DNA of 64,000 bases, from the NCBI GenBank assembly GCA_947473305.1, contig CANJCB010000003.1, positions 62,001-126,000 of the forward strand, given 5' to 3'. Source of the DNA: Rhodospirillales bacterium. GTDB lineage: Bacteria > Pseudomonadota > Alphaproteobacteria > ATCC43930 > CGMCC-115725. Position 1 is the stretch's first letter. Each line of letters starts with the position of its first letter. Both the position numbers and the translations under genes were made by a program. The notes under the pieces are model-generated. The model was not told where the DNA came from. It was given only the letters and a program-made list of their open reading frames with translations, and did no database searches. Shown here one piece after another: positions 34,836-44,061 of this stretch.

Positions 34836-35999
34836 ATGAAGAACAAAGATATTGCCATCATCGGCTATTCCGAAACGAAGATCCGGCATCGCACCAACCG
34901 CAGCGTCTATGACCTCGCGGGCGAGGCCTTTTCGATGCTTTTGGAATCGACGGGCATCGAGAAGTCCAAGATCGACGGCATGTCGCTCACCGCCCCCATG
35001 AGCGAGGCCAATCCCTTCATCGCCAATTACATGTGCGATACCCTGGGGCTCTCCCCGATCTGGCTCAACCTGAGCGCTTTGGGCGGTTGTTCGGCCATCG
35101 GCGGCGTCGCGCGCGCGGCGGCCGCGATCCGCAACGGCGACTGCGAGACGGTGGTGGTGATCTCCGCCGATGCGCCTTCGACCCGCATCCTGGCGCGCCA
35201 CGGCGCCTATCGCGGCGAGTTCCAGGACCCTATCGGCGTCCAGGGCCCGCCCGGCATGTTCGGCCTTCTCATGAGCCGCTACGAGCACAGCTACAAGCTC
35301 ATTCCCGAAGCACTCGGCAAGATCGCGATCACCCAGCGGGAACATGCGGTCCTCAACGACAATGCCTATGAGAAATTCCGCAAGACCATCACCATGGAGG
35401 AATATCTCGAAAGCCGCATGGTCTGCGATCCGCTCCGCCTCTACGACAGCGTCATGTATTGCGACGGGGCGAACGCGGTCATCGTGACCACGACCGAGAA
35501 CGCCAAGAAGATGGGGTTCAAGAAGATGGTCCATCCGGTGGCCTATTCGGAGGTCTCCAACTACAACGGCGACAAGGCCGCGCCCGACATCACCGAGACG
35601 GGTTTCGCCTATGCCGGGCCGACCGCGCTGAAGAAGGCGGGCATGACGCCCTCCGACATCAGCATGTTCCAGCCCTATGACGACTTCACCGTGGCGATCA
35701 TGCTCAAGATGGAGCAGATCGGTTTCTGCGGAAGGGGTGAGGGCTCGCGCTACATCCTGGACACCGACTTGTCCTACAACGGCAAGCTGCCGCTCAATAC
35801 CGGCGGCGGGCAGATTTCGGCGGGCCAGCCAGGTCTGGCGGGTGGCGGCCTCAATCTTGTGGAGGCGGTACGCCAGCTCTTCGGCGAAGGGGGAGCGAGG
35901 CAGGTGCCCAACCCCAAGAATGCGATGGTGACGGGCATCGGGGGCATCCCCTATGGCCGGAACTGGATGATCAGCGCCGTTATGATCCTGGAGGCTTGA
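34836..35999 (+). CDS. Thiolase-like protein (SCP-x/lipid-transfer type), altered active site
   Basis: 387 residues from the ATG at 34836, with AGAGG five bases upstream. Thiolase-fold marks are AIIGYSETK at the start and LGGCSAIGG with the nucleophile-position Cys85. The C-terminal GGGQISAGQPGLAGGGLNL has Gln331 where thiolases carry the His of the GHP motif. Such proteins pair with DUF35 partners, and characterised pairs of this type (Ltp2-ChsH2 DUF35) act as retro-aldolases on acyl-CoA side chains instead of thiolases. The DUF35 gene follows after 3 bp. Confidence 0.9.
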   Translation: MKNKDIAIIGYSETKIRHRTNRSVYDLAGEAFSMLLESTGIEKSKIDGMSLTAPMSEANPFIANYMCDTLGLSPIWLNLSALGGCSAIGGVARAAAAIRNGDCETVVVISADAPSTRILARHGAYRGEFQDPIGVQGPPGMFGLLMSRYEHSYKLIPEALGKIAITQREHAVLNDNAYEKFRKTITMEEYLESRMVCDPLRLYDSVMYCDGANAVIVTTTENAKKMGFKKMVHPVAYSEVSNYNGDKAAPDITETGFAYAGPTALKKAGMTPSDISMFQPYDDFTVAIMLKMEQIGFCGRGEGSRYILDTDLSYNGKLPLNTGGGQISAGQPGLAGGGLNLVEAVRQLFGEGGARQVPNPKNAMVTGIGGIPYGRNWMISAVMILEA

Positions 36000-36002
36000 G
36001 AG

Positions 36003-36437
36003 ATGAGCACGGCACCCACCACCAAGCCCGCGGCCAAGCGCCCGATCCCCACCCCCAACGCCTATTGCGACACCCAGGCTTTCTGGGACGCGGCGAAGGA
36101 GAAGAAGCTACTCCTGCAATACTGCACCGAGACGAAGCAGTATCAGCACTATCCCCGGCCCGTGAGCATGTATACGGGCAAGGCCAAGCTCGAATGGCGC
36201 GAGGCTTCGGGCAAGGGCACGATCTATGCCCTGAGCATCACCCGCGTGCCGATGCCCGGCTTCGAGGATCGCGGCCCCTATCCGGTCGTGACCGTGGACC
36301 TTGAGGAGGGCTGCCGGATGATCGGCCTTCTCCTCAATTGCAAGTTCGAGGACGCCAAGATCGGCATGCCGGTTCGAGTCCTCTGGGAAAAGCTCAGCGA
36401 GGAGTTCAACTACCCCTCCTTCGAGCTCGACCGCTGA
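36003..36437 (+). CDS. DUF35 OB-fold, degenerate zinc-ribbon protein (thiolase partner)
   Basis: 144 residues, ATG with GAGAG upstream. The N-terminal helix (TQAFWDAAKEKKLLLQYC) and the HYPRPVSMYTG segment correspond to the DUF35 rubredoxin-like part, but only Cys41 of the usual four zinc cysteines remains. The C-terminal OB fold has GTIYALSITRVPMPGF and PYPVVTVDLEEG. It should form a complex with the thiolase-like protein just upstream and gate or bind the CoA substrate. Confidence 0.9.
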   Translation: MSTAPTTKPAAKRPIPTPNAYCDTQAFWDAAKEKKLLLQYCTETKQYQHYPRPVSMYTGKAKLEWREASGKGTIYALSITRVPMPGFEDRGPYPVVTVDLEEGCRMIGLLLNCKFEDAKIGMPVRVLWEKLSEEFNYPSFELDR

Positions 36438-36441
36438 ACCT

Positions 36442-37626
36442 TCAACGCCGGATGTAGTATTTGTAGATATGGGAAACGATGCGGCTCGGCGTCCTCCAGC
36501 ATTGGAGGGAGTCGAGCCCTTCGTGTCTCAGGCATAGATTGCAGGAGACGCAATCGACCAGTCCGCGCCGGCCCGCCGCGAATTGCTTGGGCAGGTCTGG
36601 CTCGCGGATGAAGGGGCGGGCCATGGCGATGAAGTCGGCATCGCCCGATTGCAACACGTCGGCCATGGTCTCCGTGGTGCGCATCCCGCCGATCAGGATG
36701 ACCGGGATCTTCACCCGCTGCTTCACGGCCCGGGCGAAGGGGCGGTAATAGGCCTCGGGCACTTTGGCCGCGAAGATGCGATGGGGCAGCACATCCGCGA
36801 TGGCGCGCAGCGGCGTCACCCCGACATAGGGCCGGATGTTCTCCTGATAGGTATTCATGATGCCATAGGTAGTCTCGATCCCGTCGAGCCCCTGGGCTTC
36901 GAGTTCGGCCGCGCGATCGAGACTCTCTTCGACCGTCAGGCCATGTTCCACCGCGTCGGCGATCCCGATACGCGCGGTCACCGGGATGTTGGATCCGACC
37001 GCCATGCGGATCGCCTTATAGACCTCGATCAGGAAGCGGCCGCGCCGTTCCGCATCGCCGCCCCAAGCGTCGTTTCGATGATTCGCATGGGGGGAATTGA
37101 ATTCCGACAGCAGGTAGCCGTTGCCCGAGTGGATGTGGATACCGTCGAAGCCGGCCGCCATTGCCCGCTTGGCGGCGGCGCCGAAAAAGCCGATCACCTC
37201 GGCGATGTCGGCCTCGGTCATTTCCTGGGGCTCGCGGCCGAAGATTGCGTTGGGAATGACCGAGGGCGCGATCGGCGTGATGCCTTCGACGACCGACTGG
37301 CTGCCGGCATGGCTGAGTTCGGCGAAGATCACGCCGCCCTTGTCGTGAACGGCGCTGGTCACCCGCTTCCAGCCCGGGATGCGGGCGTCGTCGTCGAGGC
37401 CGGACTGCCGGGTCTTGTACTTGCCACGGGGCTCCACATAGAGATGCCCGGTGATGAGGAGCCCGGCGCCTCCCGCCGCGAGATCGCTGTAGAGCCTCAC
37501 ATGCTCGTCGGTCGCATCGCCGTTGGCCGCGGCCATCGATTCCGAGGTTGCGGTCCGGACAAGCCGGTTCTTGAGATGCAGAGACCCGATCTGCCCCGGT
37601 TCAAGAAAGGGAAGGGATGCGGCCAT
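36442..37626 (-). CDS. NADH:flavin oxidoreductase, Old Yellow Enzyme family
   Basis: 394 residues, an FMN TIM barrel. Family marks are LKNRLVRTATSESMAAANG near the start, FAELSHAGSQ (HAG active-site area), GFDGIHIHSGNGYLLSEFNSP with the catalytic His-x-His, and GDADFIAMARPFIREPDLP. The C-terminus carries four cysteines (CVSCNLC and a later QCWR) like the Fe-S site of the 2,4-dienoyl-CoA-reductase branch, but the FAD/NADPH domains are missing. It reduces an activated C=C bond. It converges on the DUF35 gene, with stops 4 bp apart. Confidence 0.9.
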   Translation of the reverse strand: MAASLPFLEPGQIGSLHLKNRLVRTATSESMAAANGDATDEHVRLYSDLAAGGAGLLITGHLYVEPRGKYKTRQSGLDDDARIPGWKRVTSAVHDKGGVIFAELSHAGSQSVVEGITPIAPSVIPNAIFGREPQEMTEADIAEVIGFFGAAAKRAMAAGFDGIHIHSGNGYLLSEFNSPHANHRNDAWGGDAERRGRFLIEVYKAIRMAVGSNIPVTARIGIADAVEHGLTVEESLDRAAELEAQGLDGIETTYGIMNTYQENIRPYVGVTPLRAIADVLPHRIFAAKVPEAYYRPFARAVKQRVKIPVILIGGMRTTETMADVLQSGDADFIAMARPFIREPDLPKQFAAGRRGLVDCVSCNLCLRHEGLDSLQCWRTPSRIVSHIYKYYIRR

Positions 37627-37673
37627 CGGTGCTTTCGCCTTGCCGTTTCGAGGTTAAGCCCATCCCGCATCAT

Positions 37674-37698
37674 CGTCATTGCGAGCGGAGCGACGCAA
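37674..37698. repeat. Half of a common alphaproteobacterial palindromic repeat
   Basis: CGTCATTGCGAGCGGAGCGA followed by CGCAA matches the left arm of a widespread intergenic palindrome. Its inverted right arm is missing, as if removed when the IS110 element arrived or was deleted. Confidence 0.6.
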
Positions 37699-37737
37699 CT
37701 GTGTTGTTCGCCGTCAAGCGTTTTGGAAGGGTCGTTG

Positions 37738-37964
37738 TTATTTGAGAGCGGCGTTGAGGGCGACGAAGAGCTTTCTGGCGATTGCGACAACGGCGAGCTT
37801 TGGCGGCTTGCCCACAGCTTTCATGGTCTCGACCAGCCCAATCAGCAGCCGGGCATCCCCGCCGGATCATTGGAAAACCCGCGAGCCTTCCCCATCGGCT
37901 GGACGTAGACATCCAGCCGCTTCGCAGAGACGTCGATCCCCAGTGTCGATTGCGATATAATCAT
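37738..37964 (-). pseudogene. IS110-family transposase relic (N- and C-termini fused by deletion)
   Basis: From the ATG at 37964 the frame reads MIISQSTLGIDVSAKRLDVY and MGKARGFSND, the start of the IS110 DEDD domain with the first catalytic Asp in GIDVS. It then shifts frame at about 37830 and continues as LLIGLVETMKAVGKPPKLAV and IARKLFVALNAALK to a stop at 37738, the usual IS110 C-terminus. About 300 residues between are missing, so the element is dead. Confidence 0.82.
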
Positions 37965-38023
37965 GGTCCCATCCTTGTCCTGCGGGCTGGCGCGCCAACG
38001 CCGTCCAGGCAACTGTTCGGGGT

Positions 38024-38110
38024 GGTTGATGAAAGGCGGGCGGCGCACCCTGCTCGGACATGGTCCTCAAAAACCAACGATGACGACGGTGCGCCACCCG
38101 CCAATCAACC
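38024..38110. ncRNA. Long hairpin upstream of the IS110 relic (candidate fossil bridge RNA)
   Basis: The arms pair over GGTTGAT / ATCAACC (38024-38030 and 38104-38110) and GGCGGGCGGCGCACC / GGTGCGCCACCCGCC (38035-38049 and 38088-38102, one mismatch), with a 38-nt loop. The region is the non-coding end just 5' of the transposase start, where IS110 elements of the IS621 type encode their bridge RNA. The assignment is by position; loop specificity cannot be read. Confidence 0.4.
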
Positions 38111-38177
38111 TAGCGCAGCCAGGTCACATACAGACAAGGATGACGCGTGAAGAAGGGGAGAGGTAAGTGCGTTGCCT

Positions 38178-38260
38178 CGTAGGGCGGAAAAGCGGAGCGT
38201 CTTCCGCCAAGACCGTGCGACGGATAGATGGCGGAAGGCGCTTTGCTTTTCCGCCCTACG
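38178..38260. repeat. 83-bp near-palindromic element
   Basis: Outer arms of 16 bp pair perfectly: CGTAGGGCGGAAAAGC at 38178-38193 and its inverse at 38245-38260. Inner arms CTTCCGCCA (38201-38209) and TGGCGGAAG (38229-38237) also pair. It ends 12 bp from the GNAT stop, so it may terminate that leftward operon. The form is that of a small non-autonomous repeat. Confidence 0.85.
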
Positions 38261-38272
38261 GTATCGGAATTC

Positions 38273-38683
38273 CTATCGCTTCCGGTGGATGATAAAGGCG
38301 TTATCCGCCTTCTCCATGCCGATATGCGGGTAATAGGTCATCGGCTTCGGCGCGCTCAAGAGCAGCAGCATCGATTGCGGCCCGGCGATCTCATGGGTGC
38401 GGCGGATCAACTCCTTGCCGATGCCCTGGCCTTGCAGTGCCTCGTCCACCGCGAGGTCGGAGAGATAGCAGCAATAGGAAAAATCCGTGATCGCGCGGGA
38501 GATGCCGACCAGCAGCCCCGCCCCATCCCGGGCGCAGAGCATGATGTCCGCCTCCATCACCATGCGCTGGATGCGGTGCGGGTCATTGATGGGGCGGCGT
38601 TCGCCCAGGGTCGACCGGCGTAGCACGTCGATGAATTCGTCGGGATCGAGGCCCGGTTCTTCCCCGTAAGTGATGTCAGCCAT
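38273..38683 (-). CDS. GNAT-family N-acetyltransferase
   Basis: 136 residues. The acetyl-CoA loop is in LAVDEALQGQGIGKELIRR (Q/RxxGxG/A form QGQGIG). Preceding beta strands GLLVGISRAITDFSYCCYLSDLAV follow the GNAT fold. The C-terminal YPHIGMEKADNAFIIHR is typical of the small YhbS/ElaA-like group. Substrate unknown. Its start overlaps the thiD stop by 8 bp, so it is the last gene of the ftsH-folP-glmM-thiD run. Confidence 0.9.
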   Translation of the reverse strand: MADITYGEEPGLDPDEFIDVLRRSTLGERRPINDPHRIQRMVMEADIMLCARDGAGLLVGISRAITDFSYCCYLSDLAVDEALQGQGIGKELIRRTHEIAGPQSMLLLLSAPKPMTYYPHIGMEKADNAFIIHRKR

Positions 38684-39470
38684 CGTCGCGCACCGTATGA
38701 GCGTGGTTCAGGGGGCCATGCCCGCGCCCAAAGCCCGGCGCGGTCTCAATGGCTTTTATCACATAGGCCCGCGCCCGCTCGATGGCGGCGCGCAAGGCCA
38801 GACCCTGGGCGATGCCCGTGGCGATGGCCGAGGCCAGGGTGCAGCCGGTGCCATGGGTATGCGCCGTCTCGATGCGGGGGCTCTCCAGCACGAAGGACCC
38901 CGCCTCCCCGTCGATGAGATCCTGGACCAGGGCGCCGCGCATATGCCCGCCCTTCAGCACTACTGTCCCGGCCCCCATCGCCCTAAGATCGGATGCTGCC
39001 CGGCGCATGTCGTCGAGGGTTTCGATCCGGCGGCCGGTCAGCGCCTCGGCCTCCGGCACATTCGGGGTGAGGACGGTGGCGCGGGCAATGAGGCCGCTCT
39101 TCATGAGTTGGATCGCATCGGGATCGAGCAGCGAGGCCCCGCCCTTGGCGATCATCACCGGATCGACCACCAGCGGCACCTTCACATCCGCGAGGCTTTC
39201 CACCACCGCCGCGATCACGGGACTGGAATGAAGCATCCCGGTCTTGATGCAATCCGCGCCGATATCCTCCAGGACCACCTCGATCTGGCGGCGTATGAAA
39301 GCAGGATCGATGCCCAGCACCCCGTGGACGCCCAAGGTATTCTGCGCGGTGAGCGCCGTGATCGCCGTCGCGGCATAGCCGTTCAGCGCCGTCACGGTCT
39401 TCACATCGGCCTGGATCCCGGCACCGCCGCCCGAATCCGAGCCCGCGACGATGAGGACCCGGCCTTTCAT
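38676..39470 (-). CDS. thiD: Hydroxymethylpyrimidine/phosphomethylpyrimidine kinase
   Basis: 264 residues, ribokinase-fold enzyme that phosphorylates HMP and HMP-P for thiamine synthesis. Marks are AGSDSGGGAGIQADVKTVTALNGYAATAITALTAQNT at the start (substrate loop), VVDPVMIAKGG, and the catalytic GTGCTLASAIAT near residue 211 with the general base Cys/anion hole. It begins 10 bp after glmM. The start of thiE lies at the far right of the window, so thiamine genes are dispersed here. Confidence 0.96.
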   Translation of the reverse strand: MKGRVLIVAGSDSGGGAGIQADVKTVTALNGYAATAITALTAQNTLGVHGVLGIDPAFIRRQIEVVLEDIGADCIKTGMLHSSPVIAAVVESLADVKVPLVVDPVMIAKGGASLLDPDAIQLMKSGLIARATVLTPNVPEAEALTGRRIETLDDMRRAASDLRAMGAGTVVLKGGHMRGALVQDLIDGEAGSFVLESPRIETAHTHGTGCTLASAIATGIAQGLALRAAIERARAYVIKAIETAPGFGRGHGPLNHAHTVRDDG

Positions 39471-39480
39471 GCGCCGGAGA

Positions 39481-40836
39481 TCATTCGGCGGCCTTGGCCC
39501 CCGCCAGGAGCACGGCGGCGGAAACCGCTTCGACCACTTCGGCGACCAGGATCTCGTCCTCGCCCTCGGCCATGACGCGGATCAGAGGCTCGGTGCCGGA
39601 TTTCCGGACCAGGAGCCGCCCGCTCTTGCCGAGGCGGCGTTCCGCATTGCCGATGGCATCCTTGACGATCATCGCCTCCAACGGCGCGCCGCCGGAGAAA
39701 CGTACGTTCTTCAAAAGCTGCGGCATCGGCTTGAAGATGCTGCAGACCCGGCTCGTGGGGGCCTTCGCCTCGACCACGGCCGAGAGCACCTGGAGCGCCA
39801 CCATCAAGCCGTCGCCGGTCGTCGCATGGTCGCCCAGGATGATATGGCCGGATTGCTCGCCGCCGAGGTTGAAGCCCGAGCGGCGCATATGCTCCACCAC
39901 ATAGCGGTCGCCCACGGCGGTGCGGGCAAGCGTCAGGCCCTGGCCTTCCAGATGGCGCTCCAACCCCAGGTTCGACATGACGGTGGCGACGATGCCGCCG
40001 CCGCTCAAGCGTCCCGTGCCGTTCCATTGCGAGGCAATGAGGCCCATGAGCTGGTCGCCGTCGAGGAGATTACCCGCCTCGTCCGACACCAGCAGGCGGT
40101 CGGCGTCGCCGTCGAGGGCGATGCCGATATGAGCGCCCTGCTCCACCACGGCCTTCTGCATGGCCTCGGTGCCCATGGTGCCGCAGTCGCGGTTGATGTT
40201 GATGCCGTCGGGCTTCACGCCCAGGGGAATGACCTCGGCTCCCAACTCCCAGAGCACCGTGGGGGCCACGCGATAGGCCGCGCCATGGGCGCAGTCGATG
40301 ACGATCTTCAACCCGTCGAGGCGAAGCCCGCGCGGGAAGGTGTTCTTCACGAATTCGATATAGCGGCCGCCCGCGTCGTCGAGCCGCCGGGCGCGGCCCA
40401 ATTGCGCCGATTTCGCGCGGCCGTTGCCGCCGGCTTCCATCTCCGTTTCGATCTCGGTCTCGATCTCGTCGGAGAGCTTGTGGCCGTCGGGACCGAAAAG
40501 CTTGATGCCGTTGTCGTAGAAGGGGTTGTGCGAGGCCGAGATCATCACGCCGAGATCCGCGCGCAGGCTGCGGGTCAGCATGGCGATGGCCGGCGTCGGC
40601 AGCGGCCCCACCAGCACCACGTCGAGCCCCATGGCGATGAAGCCGGCCGTCAGCGACGGCTCCAGGAGGTATCCCGAGAGCCGCGTGTCCTTGCCGATGA
40701 CCACGGTGTGCCGGTGCGAGCCCCGGTTCAGCACGCGGGCGGTGGCCATGGCGACGGCCAGAGCCGTCTCGGCGGTCATGGGATCTTCGTTGGCTCTGCC
40801 GCGAATGCCGTCGGTGCCGAATAATCTGCGCGTCAA
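39481..40836 (-). CDS. glmM: Phosphoglucosamine mutase
   Basis: 451 residues. It isomerises glucosamine-6-phosphate to the 1-phosphate for cell-wall and LPS sugars. The phosphoserine loop is [13 protein letters not shown] with Ser102. The metal loop is DGDADRL near 243 and the phosphate-binding loop [15 protein letters not shown] near 410. The N-terminus [12 protein letters not shown] is diagnostic. It lies 63 bp after folP in the classic ftsH-folP-glmM order. Confidence 0.98.
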   Translation of the reverse strand: MTRRLFGTDGIRGRANEDPMTAETALAVAMATARVLNRGSHRHTVVIGKDTRLSGYLLEPSLTAGFIAMGLDVVLVGPLPTPAIAMLTRSLRADLGVMISASHNPFYDNGIKLFGPDGHKLSDEIETEIETEMEAGGNGRAKSAQLGRARRLDDAGGRYIEFVKNTFPRGLRLDGLKIVIDCAHGAAYRVAPTVLWELGAEVIPLGVKPDGININRDCGTMGTEAMQKAVVEQGAHIGIALDGDADRLLVSDEAGNLLDGDQLMGLIASQWNGTGRLSGGGIVATVMSNLGLERHLEGQGLTLARTAVGDRYVVEHMRRSGFNLGGEQSGHIILGDHATTGDGLMVALQVLSAVVEAKAPTSRVCSIFKPMPQLLKNVRFSGGAPLEAMIVKDAIGNAERRLGKSGRLLVRKSGTEPLIRVMAEGEDEILVAEVVEAVSAAVLLAGAKAAE

Positions 40837-40899
40837 GGGGAGGACTCTTTCACTGTCTGGGTCGGCACCTATGTATAGCGCAACGACACCAAGTCGAGT

Positions 40900-42015
40900 T
40901 CAAGAAACGACAATGGCGCGCCAAACGTCCACCGCCTGGCGGGTTTCCGCCACGTCATGGACCCGCAGGATCTGGACGCCCCGGTCGAGCCCGGTGAGCC
41001 CCGCAGAGACCGACCCCGGCATGCGGTCTTTCGGTTCGGGCGCATGGCCGAGCCGCCCGATGAAGCTCTTGCGGGACACGCCCAGCAGGATCGCGCAGCC
41101 CGTCCCATGGAGCAGTCCCAGACGGGACAGCAGCGGGAGATTGTGGGAAAGCTGCTTCTTGCCGAAGCCGATGCCGGGATCGACGACGATGCTCGCGCGG
41201 TCGATGCCCGCCGCCTCGCAGGCCTGGATCCGGGCTTCGAGGTAATCCAGCACATCGAGCGCAGGATCGATGTAATGGGGCTCCTTCTGCATGGTGCGGG
41301 GCTCGCCCTGCATATGCATCAGCACCAGCGGCGCCTTGGTCCGCGCCGCCACGGCGAGGCTCCCGGGATCGCCGGTCAGGGCGGTGATATCGTTGAGGAT
41401 CCGCGCGCCGGCCGCCAGCGCCGCCTCCATGATCGCCGCATGGCGCGTGTCGATGGAGACCGCCGCCCCCGCCTCGGCCAAGGCCCGGATCACCGGCAGC
41501 ACGCGGGCCATCTCCTCTTCCGCCGAAACGGGGTCGGCCCCCGGCCGGGTCGATTCCCCCCCCACATCGACGATATCGGCCCCCTGCTCCAGCATCGCGC
41601 GGCCTGAAGCGATGGCCCGGTCGGATGCCAGATGGTCGCCGCCGTCCGAGAAGCTGTCGGGGGTGACGTTGATGACGCCCATGACGAGCGGCTTATCCAA
41701 CGCGAACCCGGCCCAGGGCGCGCGGGGCGTGCTGAGTTTCCGAAGCTCGCCCTCCCAGCACCGCGCTTCGGCGACCGGGCCGATGGCGGAGATGACGCTG
41801 CCATCCGCTGCCCGCGCGAAAGCTTCGACCAGAGAGAAGGCGAAAGGCCCTGATGCGAGCGGCAGGGCCAGGCCTTCCTCCACCGCCCTCTCGGCGCGGA
41901 GGCCCGAGAGCAGCCCCAGGGGCAGGAGCCGCACCGCCCCCGCGTCGGCGGGAGCAAAAGCAGCGAAGCCCCGCTGGGATGCGGGGCTTCGGTCTTCAGG
42001 TTTGAAGGCGGTCAT
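40900..42015 (-). CDS. folP: Dihydropteroate synthase, with N-terminal extension
   Basis: 371 residues; the core enzyme usually has about 270-285. The core begins near 107 with PLVMGVINVTPDSFSDGG, then GADIVDVGGESTRPGA, RILNDITAL, LMHMQGEPRTMQ, IVVDPGIGFGK and GVSRKSFIGRL, all folate/pterin contacts. The first about 100 residues form an extra domain of unknown function (FARAADGSVISAIGP region), not obviously catalytic. It condenses pABA with the pterin diphosphate. The ATG at 42015 overlaps the ftsH stop by one base (TGATG). Confidence 0.95.
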   Translation of the reverse strand: MTAFKPEDRSPASQRGFAAFAPADAGAVRLLPLGLLSGLRAERAVEEGLALPLASGPFAFSLVEAFARAADGSVISAIGPVAEARCWEGELRKLSTPRAPWAGFALDKPLVMGVINVTPDSFSDGGDHLASDRAIASGRAMLEQGADIVDVGGESTRPGADPVSAEEEMARVLPVIRALAEAGAAVSIDTRHAAIMEAALAAGARILNDITALTGDPGSLAVAARTKAPLVLMHMQGEPRTMQKEPHYIDPALDVLDYLEARIQACEAAGIDRASIVVDPGIGFGKKQLSHNLPLLSRLGLLHGTGCAILLGVSRKSFIGRLGHAPEPKDRMPGSVSAGLTGLDRGVQILRVHDVAETRQAVDVWRAIVVS

Positions 42016-43940
42016 CAGGAACCCGGTTGCGGCTCCGGCTCGAAGCCGCCCGCGGTCTTGCCCGAGGGCGGGACCGAGGAACGGCGGCCCGGCGACTTCG
42101 GCGGATCCTCGGCGGGTCCCCCTGTGTCGCGGACGATCTTTTCGCCGCGCATGATGCGACGGATCTCGTCCACCGCCAGCGACTCGAATTCGAGCAAGCC
42201 GTTGGCGATCAAATGCAGCTCGTCGAGATGCTCGGTCAGGATGACGCGGGCCTTGCCCTCGCCTTCCTCGATGATGCGGCGGATCTCCTCGTCGATCACC
42301 CGGGCGGTGGCGTCGGAGACATTCTTGCGCTGGGTCACCGAATGGCCGAGGAAGACTTCCTCCTCGTTCTCGGCGTATTGCAGCGGCCCGAGCTTCTCGC
42401 TGAAGCCCCATTCCGTGACCATCCGGCGGGCGATGTTGGTCGCCTGCTTGATGTCCATGGAAGCGCCCGTGGTCACCATGTCGGCCCCGAAGATCAGTTC
42501 CTCGGCCACGCGGCCGCCGAAGCTTGAGGCGATCCGGCCCTCGTATTCCCGCTTGGAGACGGAATACTTGTCCCGTTCCGGCAGGTACCAGGTGATGCCG
42601 AGCGCACGGCCGCGCGGCACGATCGTCACCTTGTGCAGAGGATCGTGGCCTTCGGTATAGAGGCCGACCAGGGCATGGCCCGCCTCGTGATAGGCGGTCA
42701 GCTTCTTCTCGTCCTCGGTCATGACCATGGAGCGGCGTTCCGCGCCCATATAGACCTTGTCCTTGGCGTGCTCGAATTCGGCCATGGTCACCGACCGTTT
42801 GCCCTTGCGGGCCGCCATCAGAGCCGCCTCGTTGACGAGGTTGGCGAGATCCGCACCCGAAAAGCCCGGCGTGCCGCGCGCGATGGTGCGCGGGTCGACG
42901 TCGGAGGCCAGCGGCACTTTGCGCATATGCACTTTGAGGATCTTCTCGCGACCGACCACATCCGGGTTCGGCACCACGACCTGACGGTCGAAGCGGCCGG
43001 GACGCAGCAAAGCCGGGTCGAGCACGTCGGGACGGTTCGTCGCGGCGATCAGGATCACGCCTTCGTTCGCCTCGAAGCCGTCCATCTCCACCAGCAACTG
43101 GTTGAGGGTCTGCTCGCGCTCGTCGTTGCCACCGCCCAGGCCGGCACCGCGATGGCGGCCCACGGCGTCGATTTCGTCGATGAAGATGATGCAAGGCGCG
43201 TTCTTCTTGCCCTGCTCGAACATGTCACGGACACGGGAGGCACCCACGCCGACGAACATTTCGACGAAGTCCGAGCCCGAGATCGTGAAGAAGGGCACAT
43301 TCGCTTCGCCGGCGATGGCGCGGGCGAGCAGCGTCTTACCGGTGCCGGGAGGACCGACCAGCAACACGCCCTTCGGGATCTTGCCGCCGAGGCGCTGGAA
43401 CTTCTGGGGATCCTTCAGGTAGTCGACGATCTCCTCAAGTTCCTGCTTGGCCTCGTCGATGCCGGCCACGTCGTCGAATGTGATCCGGCCGACCTTCTCG
43501 GTCAGAAGGCGCGCCCGGCTCTTGCCGAAGCCCATGGCCCGACCGCCGCCGCCCTGCATCTGGCGCATGAAGAAGATCCAGACACCGATCAGGAGCAGCA
43601 TCGGGAACCAACTGATCAGGATGCCCAAGAGCGAGGGCGAGCCGTCGTCGGCAGGCGCAGCCTGGATGCGGACACCCTTTTCCTTCAACTGGGCGACGAG
43701 ATTGGGGTCGCTCGGCGCATAGGTGGAGAAGGTGTGATTATCCGTGAGCATCCCGTTGATCGTGTTGCCCTGGATCGTCACCGAGGAAACCTGCCCCCGG
43801 TTCACGTCGTTGAGGAAGTCCGAATAAGCGAGGACCTGCTGCGCGCCGGGCTTCGACGAAGACTGGAAGAGATTGAAGAGCGCCACAAGCAACAGCGCTA
43901 TGATCACCCAAAGCGCCAGATTCTTGCCGAGATTATTCAC
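42015..43940 (-). CDS. ftsH: ATP-dependent zinc metalloprotease FtsH
   Basis: 641 residues, an inner-membrane AAA+ protease. Two transmembrane helices (about 8-25 and 105-125) flank a periplasmic loop. The Walker A motif GPPGTGKT is at 196-203, Walker B is [11 protein letters not shown], the second region of homology is [20 protein letters not shown], and the zinc site is HEAGH near 418. The C-terminal tail is Gly/Pro-rich. It degrades membrane and regulatory proteins. Upstream of folP, downstream of tilS, a conserved order. Confidence 0.98.
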   Translation of the reverse strand: MNNLGKNLALWVIIALLLVALFNLFQSSSKPGAQQVLAYSDFLNDVNRGQVSSVTIQGNTINGMLTDNHTFSTYAPSDPNLVAQLKEKGVRIQAAPADDGSPSLLGILISWFPMLLLIGVWIFFMRQMQGGGGRAMGFGKSRARLLTEKVGRITFDDVAGIDEAKQELEEIVDYLKDPQKFQRLGGKIPKGVLLVGPPGTGKTLLARAIAGEANVPFFTISGSDFVEMFVGVGASRVRDMFEQGKKNAPCIIFIDEIDAVGRHRGAGLGGGNDEREQTLNQLLVEMDGFEANEGVILIAATNRPDVLDPALLRPGRFDRQVVVPNPDVVGREKILKVHMRKVPLASDVDPRTIARGTPGFSGADLANLVNEAALMAARKGKRSVTMAEFEHAKDKVYMGAERRSMVMTEDEKKLTAYHEAGHALVGLYTEGHDPLHKVTIVPRGRALGITWYLPERDKYSVSKREYEGRIASSFGGRVAEELIFGADMVTTGASMDIKQATNIARRMVTEWGFSEKLGPLQYAENEEEVFLGHSVTQRKNVSDATARVIDEEIRRIIEEGEGKARVILTEHLDELHLIANGLLEFESLAVDEIRRIMRGEKIVRDTGGPAEDPPKSPGRRSSVPPSGKTAGGFEPEPQPGS

Positions 43941-44061
43941 AGTCTACGCCCTTCCTTCACCGAACCGGGACATCGGCACTGGCGCACCCCGATGCGCTTG
44001 CCCTATGTCCCACGCCCTCCAGCGACGCTGGCTCAGCTAAAGAGATAAGATGCCCTTGTCT

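Larger units (their letters stand above)
37627..38272. other. Gene-poor 646-bp stretch: repeats and IS110 relic
   Basis: This interval carries no intact gene. From left to right it holds a degraded CGTCATTGCGAG-type repeat half (37674), the IS110 transposase remnant (37738-37964), a long hairpin upstream of that remnant (38024-38110) and an 83-bp palindromic element (38178-38260). Each is listed separately. Confidence 0.85.

Noticed and set aside
40900-43194. 764-codon leftward frame that includes folP
   Set aside because: The part beyond 42015 is an out-of-frame reading of ftsH. folP begins at the ATG at 42015.
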